Assembly: GCF_018987265.1 (NCBI RefSeq)
Contig: NZ_CP076853.1
Span: 1,860,001 to 1,924,000 of the forward strand
Origin: Rhizobium sp. WYJ-E13
GTDB taxonomy: Bacteria; Pseudomonadota; Alphaproteobacteria; Rhizobiales; Rhizobiaceae
Direction of reading: 5' to 3'
Length of the DNA: 64,000 nucleotides
Shown: positions 37,581 to 46,460 of the stretch, piece after piece
How positions within the stretch are numbered: the first letter of the stretch is position 1
How the letters are laid out: every line of letters starts with the position of its first letter
Notes under the pieces: model-generated
What the model was told of the DNA's origin: nothing
What the model saw: only the letters and a program-made list of their open reading frames with translations
Database searches by the model: none
Made by a program: the position numbers and the translations under genes

Positions 37581-39338
37581 ATGGCAACTGCAAGAGCGGA
37601 GCGGCGGCTGGCCGCGATTCTGGCCGCCGATGTCGTCGGCTATTCCCGCCTCGTCGAACATGACGAGGCTGGGACTTTGTCGGCCCTGAAGGTTCTGCGC
37701 CGGGAGGTGATCGATCCGCTGCTGGCCGAGTATCAGGGCCGTATTGTCAAGCTGATGGGCGACGGTGCGCTCGTGGAGTTCGGCTCGGTCGTCGATGCCG
37801 TCGCGTGCGCGGTCGCCGTCCAGAAGGGCGTTGCCGAGCACCAGGCCGATATCCCGACGGAGCAACGCATCATCTTCCGGATCGGCGTCAATCTCGGCGA
37901 TGTGATCCACGAGGTAGATGGGGATCTCTACGGCGATGGCGTCAATATCGCTGCCCGCCTCCAGACCTTGGCGGATCCAGGCGGCATTTGCATTTCCGGC
38001 ACGGCATACGATCACCTCCAGGGCAAGCTTGACTGCGACTACGAGTACCTCGGCGAACGCGCGCTCAAGAACATGGAGCGGCCGGTGCGACTGTACCGCC
38101 TCCTTCTGGAAGGGACGACCGCACGAACGGTATCGCCCAGGCCCGCACTTCCGGACCGACCATCCATTGCCGTGCTGCCGTTCAACGCCATGAGCGCCGA
38201 CCCGGAGCAGGACTTCTTCAGCGATGGGCTCACCGAAGACATCACCACCGCGCTGTCCAAGCTCAGGGGCTTCTTCGTGATCGCCCGCAACACGATGTTC
38301 ACCTACAAGGGAAAGCCCGTGGATGTGCGCGCCATCGGGCGCGAACTCGGGATCCGCTATGTTCTCGAGGGCAGTGTCCGCAAGTCCGGCAACCACGTGA
38401 GGGTGACCGCGCAGCTCATCGATGCGGCCTCCGAAGCCCATCTCTGGGCCGAGAGGTACGACGGCGACCTCGGCGACATCTTCGTCATTCAGGACGAAAT
38501 CACCGCAAGCGTCGTCGGCCGCATCGGGCCGGAACTCCTGGCGGCAGAGCATGCCCGCGAAAGCCCCAAGCCGCATCATGGCCTTGATGCCTGGGAATGT
38601 GTCGTGCGGGCAGTGTTCCTGTGTTCCCAACTATCTGAGGAGAGCAGCCGGAAGATGCTCCCCCTGCTTGATCGGGCAATCGGACTGGCTCCCGATTATG
38701 CCCAGGCGCTCGCCATGAAAGGTTGGATTATGATGTGGCGCGCGTTCCAGGGATGGGAGGACATGGGATACGCCGTGGCCCTTGCCAGGGATATCGTCCA
38801 AAAAGCCATTGCCGCCGACGATAAGGAACCGTGGGCTTACCTTGCGCAGGCGATGATAGCCTTTGCGACGCGCGACAATGTCCTGGCGATGGCAGCGATC
38901 AGCCAGGCTGTCGCGATCAACCCCAACTCCGCGTTCGCACACGGCCAGTTGGGACTTGCGCATGCCAACGCGGGCCGCGCGGCGGACGCCATTCCTTGCA
39001 TCGACTACGCCCTCAGACTGAGCCCGCGCGAGGCTTTTCTCGGCGACTTTCAGTTCTACTACGCCATGGCTTACTTCCAGGGCGCGAATTATGAGCTTGG
39101 ATTGCGTTATGCACGGGAGGCGCATCGCCTGCGGTCCGGCCATGCGCTTCCGCTGATCATCGGCACCGCCTGTGCCGGACTTCTGGACAACCAGGAGGCT
39201 GCCACGGACTTGCTCGGACGACTCAAGTCGCTCGTTCCTGACATCTCACGGGGCGCGGTCGCAGCAACATCGTCTTTCATCCGCGCCGAGGATCGGGAGC
39301 GCCTGATCGAGGGACTTGCCCGTGCCGGCCTGAATTGA
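37581..39338 (+). CDS. Class III adenylate/guanylate cyclase with TPR C-terminus, paralogue
   Basis: A 585-residue protein with the same architecture as the gene at 4445-6205. A cyclase domain (about 8-175) has metal aspartates in LAADVVGYS and LMGDGALVEF and the Asn/Arg pair in GDGVNIAARL. A TolB-like middle (SIAVLPFNAMSADPEQDFFS at about 195) and a TPR region (about 350-540) follow. There is no signal peptide. GAGGGAG precedes the ATG. It is a monocistronic gene behind a LysR regulator, with no obvious partner. The signal it senses is not visible. Confidence 0.87.
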   Translation: MATARAERRLAAILAADVVGYSRLVEHDEAGTLSALKVLRREVIDPLLAEYQGRIVKLMGDGALVEFGSVVDAVACAVAVQKGVAEHQADIPTEQRIIFRIGVNLGDVIHEVDGDLYGDGVNIAARLQTLADPGGICISGTAYDHLQGKLDCDYEYLGERALKNMERPVRLYRLLLEGTTARTVSPRPALPDRPSIAVLPFNAMSADPEQDFFSDGLTEDITTALSKLRGFFVIARNTMFTYKGKPVDVRAIGRELGIRYVLEGSVRKSGNHVRVTAQLIDAASEAHLWAERYDGDLGDIFVIQDEITASVVGRIGPELLAAEHARESPKPHHGLDAWECVVRAVFLCSQLSEESSRKMLPLLDRAIGLAPDYAQALAMKGWIMMWRAFQGWEDMGYAVALARDIVQKAIAADDKEPWAYLAQAMIAFATRDNVLAMAAISQAVAINPNSAFAHGQLGLAHANAGRAADAIPCIDYALRLSPREAFLGDFQFYYAMAYFQGANYELGLRYAREAHRLRSGHALPLIIGTACAGLLDNQEAATDLLGRLKSLVPDISRGAVAATSSFIRAEDRERLIEGLARAGLN

Positions 39339-39623
39339 CGGGCTGGATTGACCTCGAGAACCGATCGCTTACTGGTGAAGAGCGTTCCTGGCAATATGTC
39401 GCGCCCATCTCGCGGCCACCGCAACAAAGCTACCAACACGAAGATCGCTTCAGCTATCGCCGAAACGCTCCCGTGATTGGCTCATCGCGAGTAAGGGCGT
39501 CCAGACGCTGGAAGGCGTGGCTCAAGTCCGGTGGCGTTTGTTTTTGAGCCAATGGAGGTATTGCGGTCGCTCACAGGGCTATTATCATCTGCAGATGCGC
39601 GGACAGTAATCGGAGTTTTCGGC

Positions 39624-40040
39624 GTGTGCATTGCAAAGAAAAGTCTGCAACTCGCCATTTCCGGCGTTACGTCCGCCGATCTCCCCGATGACTATTGGGT
39701 CATCGATCTCGACAGTCCAGATGGGTACGAAGCACAAAACCGGCATGATGTCATTTTCCAGGTTTCCTTCGACGTTGGACCGGTAAGTTCACTCGGCCGT
39801 GACTTGTTTGAATGTGTAGTTTTAACGCCGAACCATCTGCATCGATTTGCACACCCACGCCATGGCCTAATCGTTCTTGAGGAATACACTTACGGTGCAT
39901 TCAGAGACCGCCTGAAGGGTGTTATTAGAGCGTGCGAGGCTCCCTCTTGGTATGAATGCCTGAAAAACTTGCGGAGGCATTTTCGCTGGGAGTACGAAGG
40001 TATGTATTCCGAAGCAGAGTTGGAGGCATTGAACTCTTGA
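39624..40040 (+). CDS. Imm8-like immunity protein (orphan)
   Basis: A product of about 138 residues that matches the pattern of the Imm8 immunity family: VIFQVSFDVGP, FECVVLTPNHLHRF, GLIVLEEYTY and a C-terminal NLRRHFRWEYEGMYS. Such proteins neutralise polymorphic or contact-dependent toxins. The GTG at 39624 has GGAG 8 bases upstream and gives a family-like length. A longer reading from ATG 39552 or GTG 39531 is possible. Codon use and composition are more AT-rich than its neighbours, suggesting transfer. No toxin gene is nearby. Confidence 0.65.
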   Translation: MCIAKKSLQLAISGVTSADLPDDYWVIDLDSPDGYEAQNRHDVIFQVSFDVGPVSSLGRDLFECVVLTPNHLHRFAHPRHGLIVLEEYTYGAFRDRLKGVIRACEAPSWYECLKNLRRHFRWEYEGMYSEAELEALNS

Positions 40041-40244
40041 GGGGACGGCATGAGATCGGCCGTTGAAAGCCTTCGTGATATCAGGGAGAGCTGGAGAAGA
40101 CTCTCTCGGTGAACGGTTGAATTCACATGGATCAGCCGAAACCTCGTGAATGCCCGGGCGAACTCCGGGGGAGCTTGCTTCCCGATCTACCGCTTGGCGC
40201 AGCGCATAAACAATGCCATACCGAGGGCCACAACGGAGCCATCG

Positions 40245-41051
40245 ATGACCGGGAACGCTTCTCTGCACACATTCGCCATCGGCGATGTCCACGGGCGCGC
40301 CGACCTGCTGGAGGCGCTGCTGTCAGGCATTGACGGCAAGGCGCGTAACGAGACGATCGACTACCGGATCGTCTTCCTCGGCGACATCATGGACCGTGGG
40401 CCGCAGAGCAGGAAGGCGATGGATCTCGTCATTCGCACGCTGCGCGACAGACCGGGCTCGAAACTGATACGCGGCAACCATGACGCCATCCCTCTTCTGA
40501 TCCTCGACGAGACGGAGCCTGCCGATCGGGCAGATCTTGTCAACCACTGGCGAGACCTCGGAGGCAGCGAGACGATGCTCTCCTACGGCCTGCCCCTTGA
40601 GGCAGCCATTACCGCAAACGAGATCCGCCGCAGGTTTGGAGACGAGCACCTGCAATGCCTGCGCGCTGCCGAGCGCTATGTCGAACTCGACCACCACATC
40701 CTCGTCCATGCCGGCCTGAAACCCGGCATTCCCCTGGCCGAGCAGGATGCTGAGACGCTGATGTGGATTCGCGGCGAGTTCCTGAATTCCAGCGCCTCGT
40801 TCGGCAAGATCGTCGTCCATGGGCACACGATCACCGCAAGCGAACGCGTCGAGATCTTCCCGAACCGGATTGCCATCGATACCGGCGCCTTCGCGACGAA
40901 TATCCTGTCGGCGCTTCACATCAGCCCGTCAGGCGATGTCGCGGTGCTGCAGGCAACGGCAGCCGGCCCCGGTCCGTGCCGTTTCCTGGAAGGCCGGCCC
41001 CTCAAACGGTCTCATGACGATGCGGCCATGCTTTTCTACGATTGGGGGTAA
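40245..41051 (+). CDS. PPP-family metallophosphoesterase
   Basis: A 268-residue phosphatase. The metal-binding motifs appear in order: GDVHGR (about 11-16), GDIMDRG (about 44-50), GNHD (about 76-79), a histidine in ILVHAG, and VHGHT near 188. This is the bacterial serine/threonine protein phosphatase or diadenosine tetraphosphatase pattern. GGAG precedes the ATG at 40245. Its stop codon TAA lies at the edge of an AraC gene fragment, which may mark a rearrangement joint. Protein versus nucleotide substrate is undecided. Confidence 0.87.
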   Translation: MTGNASLHTFAIGDVHGRADLLEALLSGIDGKARNETIDYRIVFLGDIMDRGPQSRKAMDLVIRTLRDRPGSKLIRGNHDAIPLLILDETEPADRADLVNHWRDLGGSETMLSYGLPLEAAITANEIRRRFGDEHLQCLRAAERYVELDHHILVHAGLKPGIPLAEQDAETLMWIRGEFLNSSASFGKIVVHGHTITASERVEIFPNRIAIDTGAFATNILSALHISPSGDVAVLQATAAGPGPCRFLEGRPLKRSHDDAAMLFYDWG

Positions 41052-41150
41052 ACCGCAGGTCGGTCTCGTCGACCATCGCCTCGGCCGGCCGCTCCAGCCG
41101 GCGATCAGCAGGCATCGGCAGATGGATCGGCTCGAGCGGCGCTGTCACGA
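41049..41150 (-). pseudogene. Fragment of an AraC-type regulator gene
   Basis: On the minus strand this stretch reads APLEPIHLPMPADRRLERPA followed by EAMVDETDLRFTP. It matches the middle of the AraC regulator at 43266-44171 (APLEPIHLPMPSDRRLQRLT, EAMVAEPGLRFT) at about 80% of bases, ungapped, over roughly 100 bases. No helix-turn-helix or start follows. It has the same orientation as the intact gene, and the second arylsulfatase gene lies between the two. Confidence 0.75.
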
Positions 41151-41181
41151 TCGGAAGCAAACAGCACCGCCCCTTGCCGGT

Positions 41182-42891
41182 TCAGTTGCCGGTCGGCATC
41201 GGGATACTGAATCCCTCTTTGCTCAGCTCATCCCGCAGCCACTGGAACTGCTGATATCTCGAAATCTCGAGCGGACCGGTGTAGGTCGCACTCTGAAGTT
41301 TGCGCGGCGGATACTGGACGTAGGCCTTCATCAATTCCTCGATAGAGGCGCTGATCGTCACCATCGTCCACGTGCGCTCGGTGTAGTTGTTCATGAAGAT
41401 GTCGTAGCGCTCCTGCGGGTCCTGCCAGAGGTCAAAAACTTGAGGGACCGTTGCGACATACTTATTCGGACCCTTCCAGCCCAGATTGCTGTCGACCGCC
41501 AGGCCGCCGGTCGGCTGTCCATCGTCACCACGCAGATTGAACACAGCCTTGTAGTTGCCGACGCGTGCAGCGCCCGGAGAGAGTTCGTTCTCGGTGAAAT
41601 AGAACCATGAGGTCCGCTCCGACTTGCCGGTTCCGAGAAGGATTGGCGACATGTCGAAGCTATCGAAGATGGTCGGCTGTCCTTCGCGGTCCTTGTCGGG
41701 GAGCGCAACGCCCGCGACCGACGCAAATGTCGCCATCAGATCGAGGCCGCCAACGACATCATGACTCCTTGAGCCGGGCTTGATCTTGCCCGGCCAGACG
41801 GCGATGGCGGGAACGCGGTTGCCGCCCTCGCGGACCGTGCCCTTGGTGCCCCGAAATGGCGTATAGCCGGCGTCGGGATAGACATCCTGCCAGGCGCCAT
41901 TGTCGGTCGTGTAGAAGACGAGCGTATTCTTGTCGAGGCCGGTCTCGCGAAGCTTGTCCATGATGCGGCCGATGCGGGTATCCAGCTCGACGATGCTGTC
42001 GGCGTATTTCGACTTGGACATCGACTTATGCTCGAATTCCGGTGCCGGCATGTTCGGCTGGTGCACCTTCATGAAGTTGACATCGATGAAGAACGGCTTG
42101 TCGGATTTTGCCGCGTCATCAAGAAACTCCAGTGCCGCCTTTTCGACATAACTGTCAAAGAAGGGAATGCCGACGACCCCTGCCGTACCATTCACAGTGG
42201 GCGTATCAACGTACTGACCATTGATCTTGAAGTCCTCGACTGCCTTTTCGCCCGCCTTGCCCGACAGCGAGCCCTTTGTGACCTTCTGGAACATCGCCCG
42301 GAGCTTCGGGTCCATGTCCGGGAACCATGTCGGATCGGCGTAGGTGTAGGCATTGAGGTGGTAGAGACCGCAATATTTCATCACGTCGAACCCGTGCGCA
42401 TTCGGCAACGCATAGTCCGCTTCGCCAAGATGCCATTTGCCCGTGAAATAGGTTTGGTAACCACCAAGTTTTAAAACGGAAGCCAGCGTCCACTCGGCCG
42501 CGGGAAGACCGCCACCTTCGCCCTGGAATGCGACCGTCGTCATGCCGCTCCGATTGGGAATACGCCCCGTGATCATGGCGGCGCGCCCCGGCGTACAGCT
42601 TGGCTGGGCGTAGAAATCGTAGAACAGCATTCCCTGATCGGCCATTTTGTCGATATTGGGCGTCGGCATCCCCCGTCCTTCGCCGCCGCCATAGGGGCCG
42701 AGATCGCCATAGCCGGTGTCGTCGGACACGATGAGAAGGATATTCGGCTTTGCCGGCGTCTGCTGTGCACTTGCCGGGACTGCGAGCGCTGCGGCAAAGC
42801 TCAATGCCGCAAAGCACGACCCCAGAAGTTTCCTTGGAAAAGCCTTCGACACGGTGCGTGACGAATTTGATCGATCGGCATTCTCTGTCAT
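41182..42891 (-). CDS. Secreted arylsulfatase (short form)
   Basis: A 569-residue sulfatase with an N-terminal signal (about residues 21-43, cleavage near ASAQQ). The metal DD pair is at 57-58 and the active-site signature CTPGR at 99-103, where the cysteine becomes formylglycine. KWHLGE and a later FYTTDNG are also conserved in the family. It is shorter than, and not closely similar to, the sulfatase at 1642. A TTACGGT dyad lies about 200 bases upstream and may control it. The sulfated substrate is unknown. Confidence 0.9.
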   Translation of the reverse strand: MTENADRSNSSRTVSKAFPRKLLGSCFAALSFAAALAVPASAQQTPAKPNILLIVSDDTGYGDLGPYGGGEGRGMPTPNIDKMADQGMLFYDFYAQPSCTPGRAAMITGRIPNRSGMTTVAFQGEGGGLPAAEWTLASVLKLGGYQTYFTGKWHLGEADYALPNAHGFDVMKYCGLYHLNAYTYADPTWFPDMDPKLRAMFQKVTKGSLSGKAGEKAVEDFKINGQYVDTPTVNGTAGVVGIPFFDSYVEKAALEFLDDAAKSDKPFFIDVNFMKVHQPNMPAPEFEHKSMSKSKYADSIVELDTRIGRIMDKLRETGLDKNTLVFYTTDNGAWQDVYPDAGYTPFRGTKGTVREGGNRVPAIAVWPGKIKPGSRSHDVVGGLDLMATFASVAGVALPDKDREGQPTIFDSFDMSPILLGTGKSERTSWFYFTENELSPGAARVGNYKAVFNLRGDDGQPTGGLAVDSNLGWKGPNKYVATVPQVFDLWQDPQERYDIFMNNYTERTWTMVTISASIEELMKAYVQYPPRKLQSATYTGPLEISRYQQFQWLRDELSKEGFSIPMPTGN

Positions 42892-43265
42892 TTTCAGGTT
42901 CCTTCCTGCGACGAGCCGTCGCGCAAAAGATTGATCTGAGAAGAAGCGCGAGCCTGCATTGAGAGCGGACGCGTAATGCCATGCCGGATTATCCGGCTGC
43001 CAAAAAAGGCAAAGTCCAAACAGGAGGTTGAAGCGTTAAGCCCTGCCAGCTGCACGGGAAACCTGCGCTGCGGGACAGGGCAAGGCAAGTACGTTACGGT
43101 AAATGCCCACCGTAAACGCGTTGCAAGATCGGTGACGCACCGACTGCTTTGGGCCGGCAGGGGCCGATTATGATCCTGTCTGCCCACCCGGAAAGGGTAC
43201 GCCTATCGACAAGGCAAATCAGGCGGCGGATCGTCAAGAGAGCCGGGAAAAGCAGGTGAGCGAGG
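42892..43265. other. Intergenic region upstream of the second sulfatase
   Basis: A 374-base stretch between the sulfatase start and the stop codon of the AraC gene, both on the minus strand. It holds the dyad at 43094-43115. I see no credible gene and no strong hairpin for the end of the AraC transcript. Confidence 0.6.
43094..43115. promoter_or_regulatory. Putative operator upstream of the second sulfatase
   Basis: TTACGGT at 43094-43100 and ACCGTAA at 43109-43115 form a perfect 7-8-7 inverted repeat. On the minus strand TTGCAA and TTTACC, spaced 17 bases, overlap it and could be the sulfatase promoter. No regulator with an obvious matching site is adjacent. Confidence 0.5.
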
Positions 43266-44171
43266 TCAATTCGGTTCTCGCCTGAACGGCACCAGATTGG
43301 ACGCCGAACCCTTCGCATGATCAGGGCCATCAGCGCCCGGCTCCGCACGCCAATCCGCCGTGATCTCCAGCCTGTGCGGGCTTGCCAGAATCTGGTCGCT
43401 GAAATAGCGCGTCGGCGTCGTTCCGAGCATGCGGCGGAACATGGCGATGAAGGCGCTGACGCTCTCATAGCCGAGATCGCCGGCAATGACGGTGACGAGC
43501 TGCCCCGCAGCCAGCCGCTGCAGCGCCACGCCGATATGCAGCTGCTGTCGCCAGCGCACGAAGGACATGCCCGTCTCCCGCTGGAACAGGCGGCTGAGCG
43601 TGCGGTTGCTCGCGCCGACCCGCGCACCCCATTCGTCTATGGTGAAGCGCAGGCCGGGTTCGGCGACCATCGCCTCGGTGAGCCGCTGCAGCCTGCGATC
43701 ACTGGGCATCGGCAGGTGGATCGGCTCAAGGGGGGCGGCGCTGAGCTCATCCAAGAGCACGCCGACCAGACGGTGAAGCCGTTCGGGCGCCATGTCAGGA
43801 CTGTCATGACGCGGCTCCAGACGGAAAATCAGCTCGCGCAGGAAGGGCTGGACGAAGAGAATGCCGCATTCGTCCGTCAGGCCACCGGTCAGTTTCGCGT
43901 CGATATAGAGATTGCCGATCTTGATATGGCCGGCCACGCGACCGCTATGGGGAACACCGCCCGGAATCCACAGCGCGCAATTCGGCGGCACCGTCCAGAC
44001 ACCGCCGGCCGCCCTCATCGTCAGCACGCCGCTCATCACGTAAAGCAGCTGCGCCTTGCCATGGCGATGCGGTTCGGACTCGCCGACGAATGTCGTCTCC
44101 GTGATGAAACTGAAAGCCGGGCGCGACACCTCGTCGATCACGGAGGGGTCAAATCTATCCTGAATGTTCAT
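43266..44171 (-). CDS. AraC family regulator with cupin sensor
   Basis: A 301-residue regulator. Residues about 20-95 form a cupin-like sensor (HRHGKAQLLYVMSG; WTVPPNCALWIPGGVPHSG). The two helix-turn-helix motifs are at about 180-275 (FTIDEWGARVGASNRTLSRL and VTVIAGDLGYESVSAFIAMF). The sequence ends in a hydrophilic tail of about 35 residues. A close partial copy of residues about 140-180 occurs at 41049-41150. The regulated gene is unknown; the adjacent sulfatase is a candidate. Confidence 0.87.
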   Translation of the reverse strand: MNIQDRFDPSVIDEVSRPAFSFITETTFVGESEPHRHGKAQLLYVMSGVLTMRAAGGVWTVPPNCALWIPGGVPHSGRVAGHIKIGNLYIDAKLTGGLTDECGILFVQPFLRELIFRLEPRHDSPDMAPERLHRLVGVLLDELSAAPLEPIHLPMPSDRRLQRLTEAMVAEPGLRFTIDEWGARVGASNRTLSRLFQRETGMSFVRWRQQLHIGVALQRLAAGQLVTVIAGDLGYESVSAFIAMFRRMLGTTPTRYFSDQILASPHRLEITADWRAEPGADGPDHAKGSASNLVPFRREPN

Positions 44172-44231
44172 TGCCGATCCTCGCAGCCAAACTCAACCGA
44201 CGGCATATTGCTCTATCACAGAAGCCGGAGG

Positions 44232-44627
44232 TCAGAGTAACCACGCATCGTCCCTGCTGCCGATGAGGCTCCGCCCCTTTCGCTCCGCCTCCTCCTCATC
44301 TGCCGCAAATACGATCGCGAAGCCAAACGCCTTTCCGACCGCGACAGCCGCGAGCTTGGCCGCGGGCGACATCGGCCTGCCGCCGTCGATGACGATCATG
44401 CCCCGGCAATAGGCCCTCATCCGATCCCTGATCTTCTTGAAAAACAGCGCCCGCTCCTTGCGCTCCTCCTGCGTCTCGTCCCCGTGACCGTCAGGCGCGT
44501 GATCGGTAACCAGCACGAACGGTCGCCGCTCCTCCAGCAGCGCCTCGATCTGGTCGTTGATGGAGGTCTCTTCATCGGCATCGGTGCGGATGAAGACGAC
44601 GGGGAGACGGGAACGATCCAGAAGCAT
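44232..44627 (-). CDS. Hypothetical protein, about 131 residues
   Basis: A soluble protein of about 131 residues. It has a beta strand LPVVFIRTDADEETSI, a charged central helix (DETQEERKERALFFKKIRDR), a second strand CRGMIVIDGG and a helix rich in alanine (AAKLAAVAVGKAFGFAIVF), suggesting an alpha/beta fold of the Rossmann or TIR-like kind. A start at 44627 with GAAAGG is preferred; one at 44672 is possible. I do not recognise the family. It lies upstream of the AraC gene on the same strand. Confidence 0.6.
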   Translation of the reverse strand: MLLDRSRLPVVFIRTDADEETSINDQIEALLEERRPFVLVTDHAPDGHGDETQEERKERALFFKKIRDRMRAYCRGMIVIDGGRPMSPAAKLAAVAVGKAFGFAIVFAADEEEAERKGRSLIGSRDDAWLL

Positions 44628-44880
44628 GGCAGCGGCCTTTCGAAATGGAAGCAAGCGGAGCGAGACTAGCATTCCGGGCGGAAGGCGAATTTCGCGAAGC
44701 TGCCAACAAATGCCGGGGATCGGCCAAGTTTTGCGGGTATTGCGGCTGGCGACGACATCGCTCATGAGACAGCAGCGGAGACTGCAACCTCCCTGTTCCA
44801 GCGGTCAGCACCACCACCTCTCTCACCAAGTCAGTTCATGTGGAAAGGGAGCGAGCACCCTGCCCGCCCCTTTTCCAGTT

Positions 44881-45774
44881 TCATTTGCCTGATACCGCGT
44901 CCCTGAACTCTGCCAGGTCGCCGTTGAAGCGCGGCGCTTCTTCCAGGAATGGCGCGTGCCCCGACTTCGCATAGATCTTCGTCTGAATTGCCGGATTGAG
45001 CGCCCGAGCGCGCGCAATGCTCGGCTCGACTTTCACCAGATCGTCCCTGCCGCCATAAAGAAGCAGAACCGGCACACGCGCCCTAGGCAATCCCTGAACG
45101 GCGGAAACGGTCATCGACGGGACGGTCCGCGTCATGATCCACGAGGCCATTGCGGCATTGGACAGCAAGCGTTCGAAGGTTGCCGTGTCGGGCTTCCTCT
45201 CAAAACATAGAGCCAGGAAGGTTTTCACCGCGTCGAGATGCGCCCGCAGGTCATCCGAGGCCAAGCCCGCATAGACTTGGGGATGCGAGGTGATCTGCCC
45301 GGCATTGAGTTCGATGACGCCGTCGACATAGACGATCCCGCCAATGCCGTCGTCTCCATAGGCTGCAAGATAGTTTGATAGAACGACGCCGCCGAGTGAC
45401 CAGCCGACCAGAACGGGATTTTTCGCGCCTGTCGCCTTGAGGACCGCCGAGAGATCGTCGGCCCAGCGGCGCCCGTCATGATAGGCTTCGGCATCATCAG
45501 GCTTGCCGGACAGACCGTGGCCGCGCAGGTCATAGCTGATCAGACGATAGTGCTGCAGTCTTGGGCTGCTGACCTGCCTGTCCCAGTTCAGATGGCTGCC
45601 GAGCAGGCCATGGATGAAAACGATCGCCGGCCCGCCGGGATCGCCCGATTCCTGCACCGCGATGTCGACGCCATCAGGCGCCTTCACCGTATAGTTCTTC
45701 TCTGCGGCCATCGCCGCGAAAGACAGGCCCATCAGCAGGATCAACGCCCAAATTCCACGCATTATTCTTATCAT
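44881..45774 (-). CDS. Secreted alpha/beta hydrolase
   Basis: A 297-residue esterase-like enzyme with an N-terminal signal (1-24, ending AAMAAEK). The oxyanion region is FIHGLLGSHLNWDRQ, the nucleophile serine lies in GWSLGG (about 116), and the catalytic histidine is in KSGHAPFLEE near 275. AAGGA precedes the ATG at 45774. It is divergent from a TetR gene, and one copy of the TAG-N6-CTA operator lies within its promoter. It probably acts on esters or related compounds in the periplasm. Confidence 0.85.
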   Translation of the reverse strand: MIRIMRGIWALILLMGLSFAAMAAEKNYTVKAPDGVDIAVQESGDPGGPAIVFIHGLLGSHLNWDRQVSSPRLQHYRLISYDLRGHGLSGKPDDAEAYHDGRRWADDLSAVLKATGAKNPVLVGWSLGGVVLSNYLAAYGDDGIGGIVYVDGVIELNAGQITSHPQVYAGLASDDLRAHLDAVKTFLALCFERKPDTATFERLLSNAAMASWIMTRTVPSMTVSAVQGLPRARVPVLLLYGGRDDLVKVEPSIARARALNPAIQTKIYAKSGHAPFLEEAPRFNGDLAEFRDAVSGK

Positions 45775-45791
45775 GCCAAAATCCTTATATT

Positions 45792-45803
45792 TAGCGGTCA
45801 CTA
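45792..45803. promoter_or_regulatory. Putative TetR operator, hydrolase side
   Basis: TAGCGGTCACTA at 45792-45803 is a near-palindrome. Its reverse complement differs from the element at 45841-45852 at one position. It lies 17 bases upstream of the hydrolase start codon. Confidence 0.65.
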
Positions 45804-45840
45804 CAAACTATCGGCTTGCCTTTTACTGTCAAGCAGTCTT

Positions 45841-45852
45841 TAGTGATCGCTA
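45841..45852. promoter_or_regulatory. Putative TetR operator, regulator side
   Basis: TAGTGATCGCTA at 45841-45852 reaches the A of the TetR start codon, so bound repressor would block both transcription and start-site access. It pairs with the element at 45792-45803, with 49 bases between the centres. Confidence 0.65.
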
Positions 45853-46448
45853 TGGATAAGGTTGTGAAAACACGCCGCGGCGGTCCGCGAACCTTCGACA
45901 GGGATCAGGCGGTGGACATCGCCATGCGGCTCTTCTGGAGGCATGGATATGAAGGCGTCTCGCTGAACGATCTGACGGCAGCGATCGGTGTTGCGCCCCC
46001 GAGCCTCTACGCGGCTTTCGGCAGCAAGGCTGGCCTGTACCGCGAGGCACTCGATCGCTATTTCGGGCTGCCGCGGGCGTTGCAGAACATCAAAGCCACC
46101 GCGACCGTTCAGGAGGCGGTCGAAGCCATGCTTCACAAGGCGATCGATGCGGTTACCGACCCCGCGGCGGAGCGCGGCTGCATGATATCAAGCGGCATGA
46201 TCCAGTGCGGGCCGGATCATACGGAGCTGGCGCGCGAACTGGCGGAACGCCGAAACCAGATGCGTGACATGATTGCTGAGACGCTCGGGCGCTGGCTCGA
46301 TCGCGAACGCGCCGTCTCGCTCGCCCGCTATCTCGTCGCAGTCCTGCAGGGCCTCTCCATCCAGGCACGCGACGGCGCTTCTCGGCAAGAATTGCGGCAG
46401 GTCTCGAACGAAGTCATCGCCGGCGTGAAGGCCAGAGGCTTCAGCTAG
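45852..46448 (+). CDS. TetR family regulator of the divergent hydrolase
   Basis: A 198-residue regulator. The helix-turn-helix at about 22-58 reads VSLNDLTAAIGVAPPSLYAAFGSK. The C-terminal domain carries the pair RGCMISSG and IQCG common in the AcrR group related to TetR_C_11. The ATG at 45852 is chosen over an upstream in-frame start because it directly precedes the MDKVVK sequence typical of such proteins. It is divergent from the hydrolase gene, and two similar operators sit in the 77-base gap. Confidence 0.87.
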   Translation: MDKVVKTRRGGPRTFDRDQAVDIAMRLFWRHGYEGVSLNDLTAAIGVAPPSLYAAFGSKAGLYREALDRYFGLPRALQNIKATATVQEAVEAMLHKAIDAVTDPAAERGCMISSGMIQCGPDHTELARELAERRNQMRDMIAETLGRWLDRERAVSLARYLVAVLQGLSIQARDGASRQELRQVSNEVIAGVKARGFS

Positions 46449-46460
46449 GCGCCAGCGGCC

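Noticed and set aside
36424..37593. A minus-strand frame (389 codons) opposite the LysR gene
   Set aside because: No recognisable domain, and the opposite strand encodes an ArgP-like regulator with a clear helix-turn-helix.
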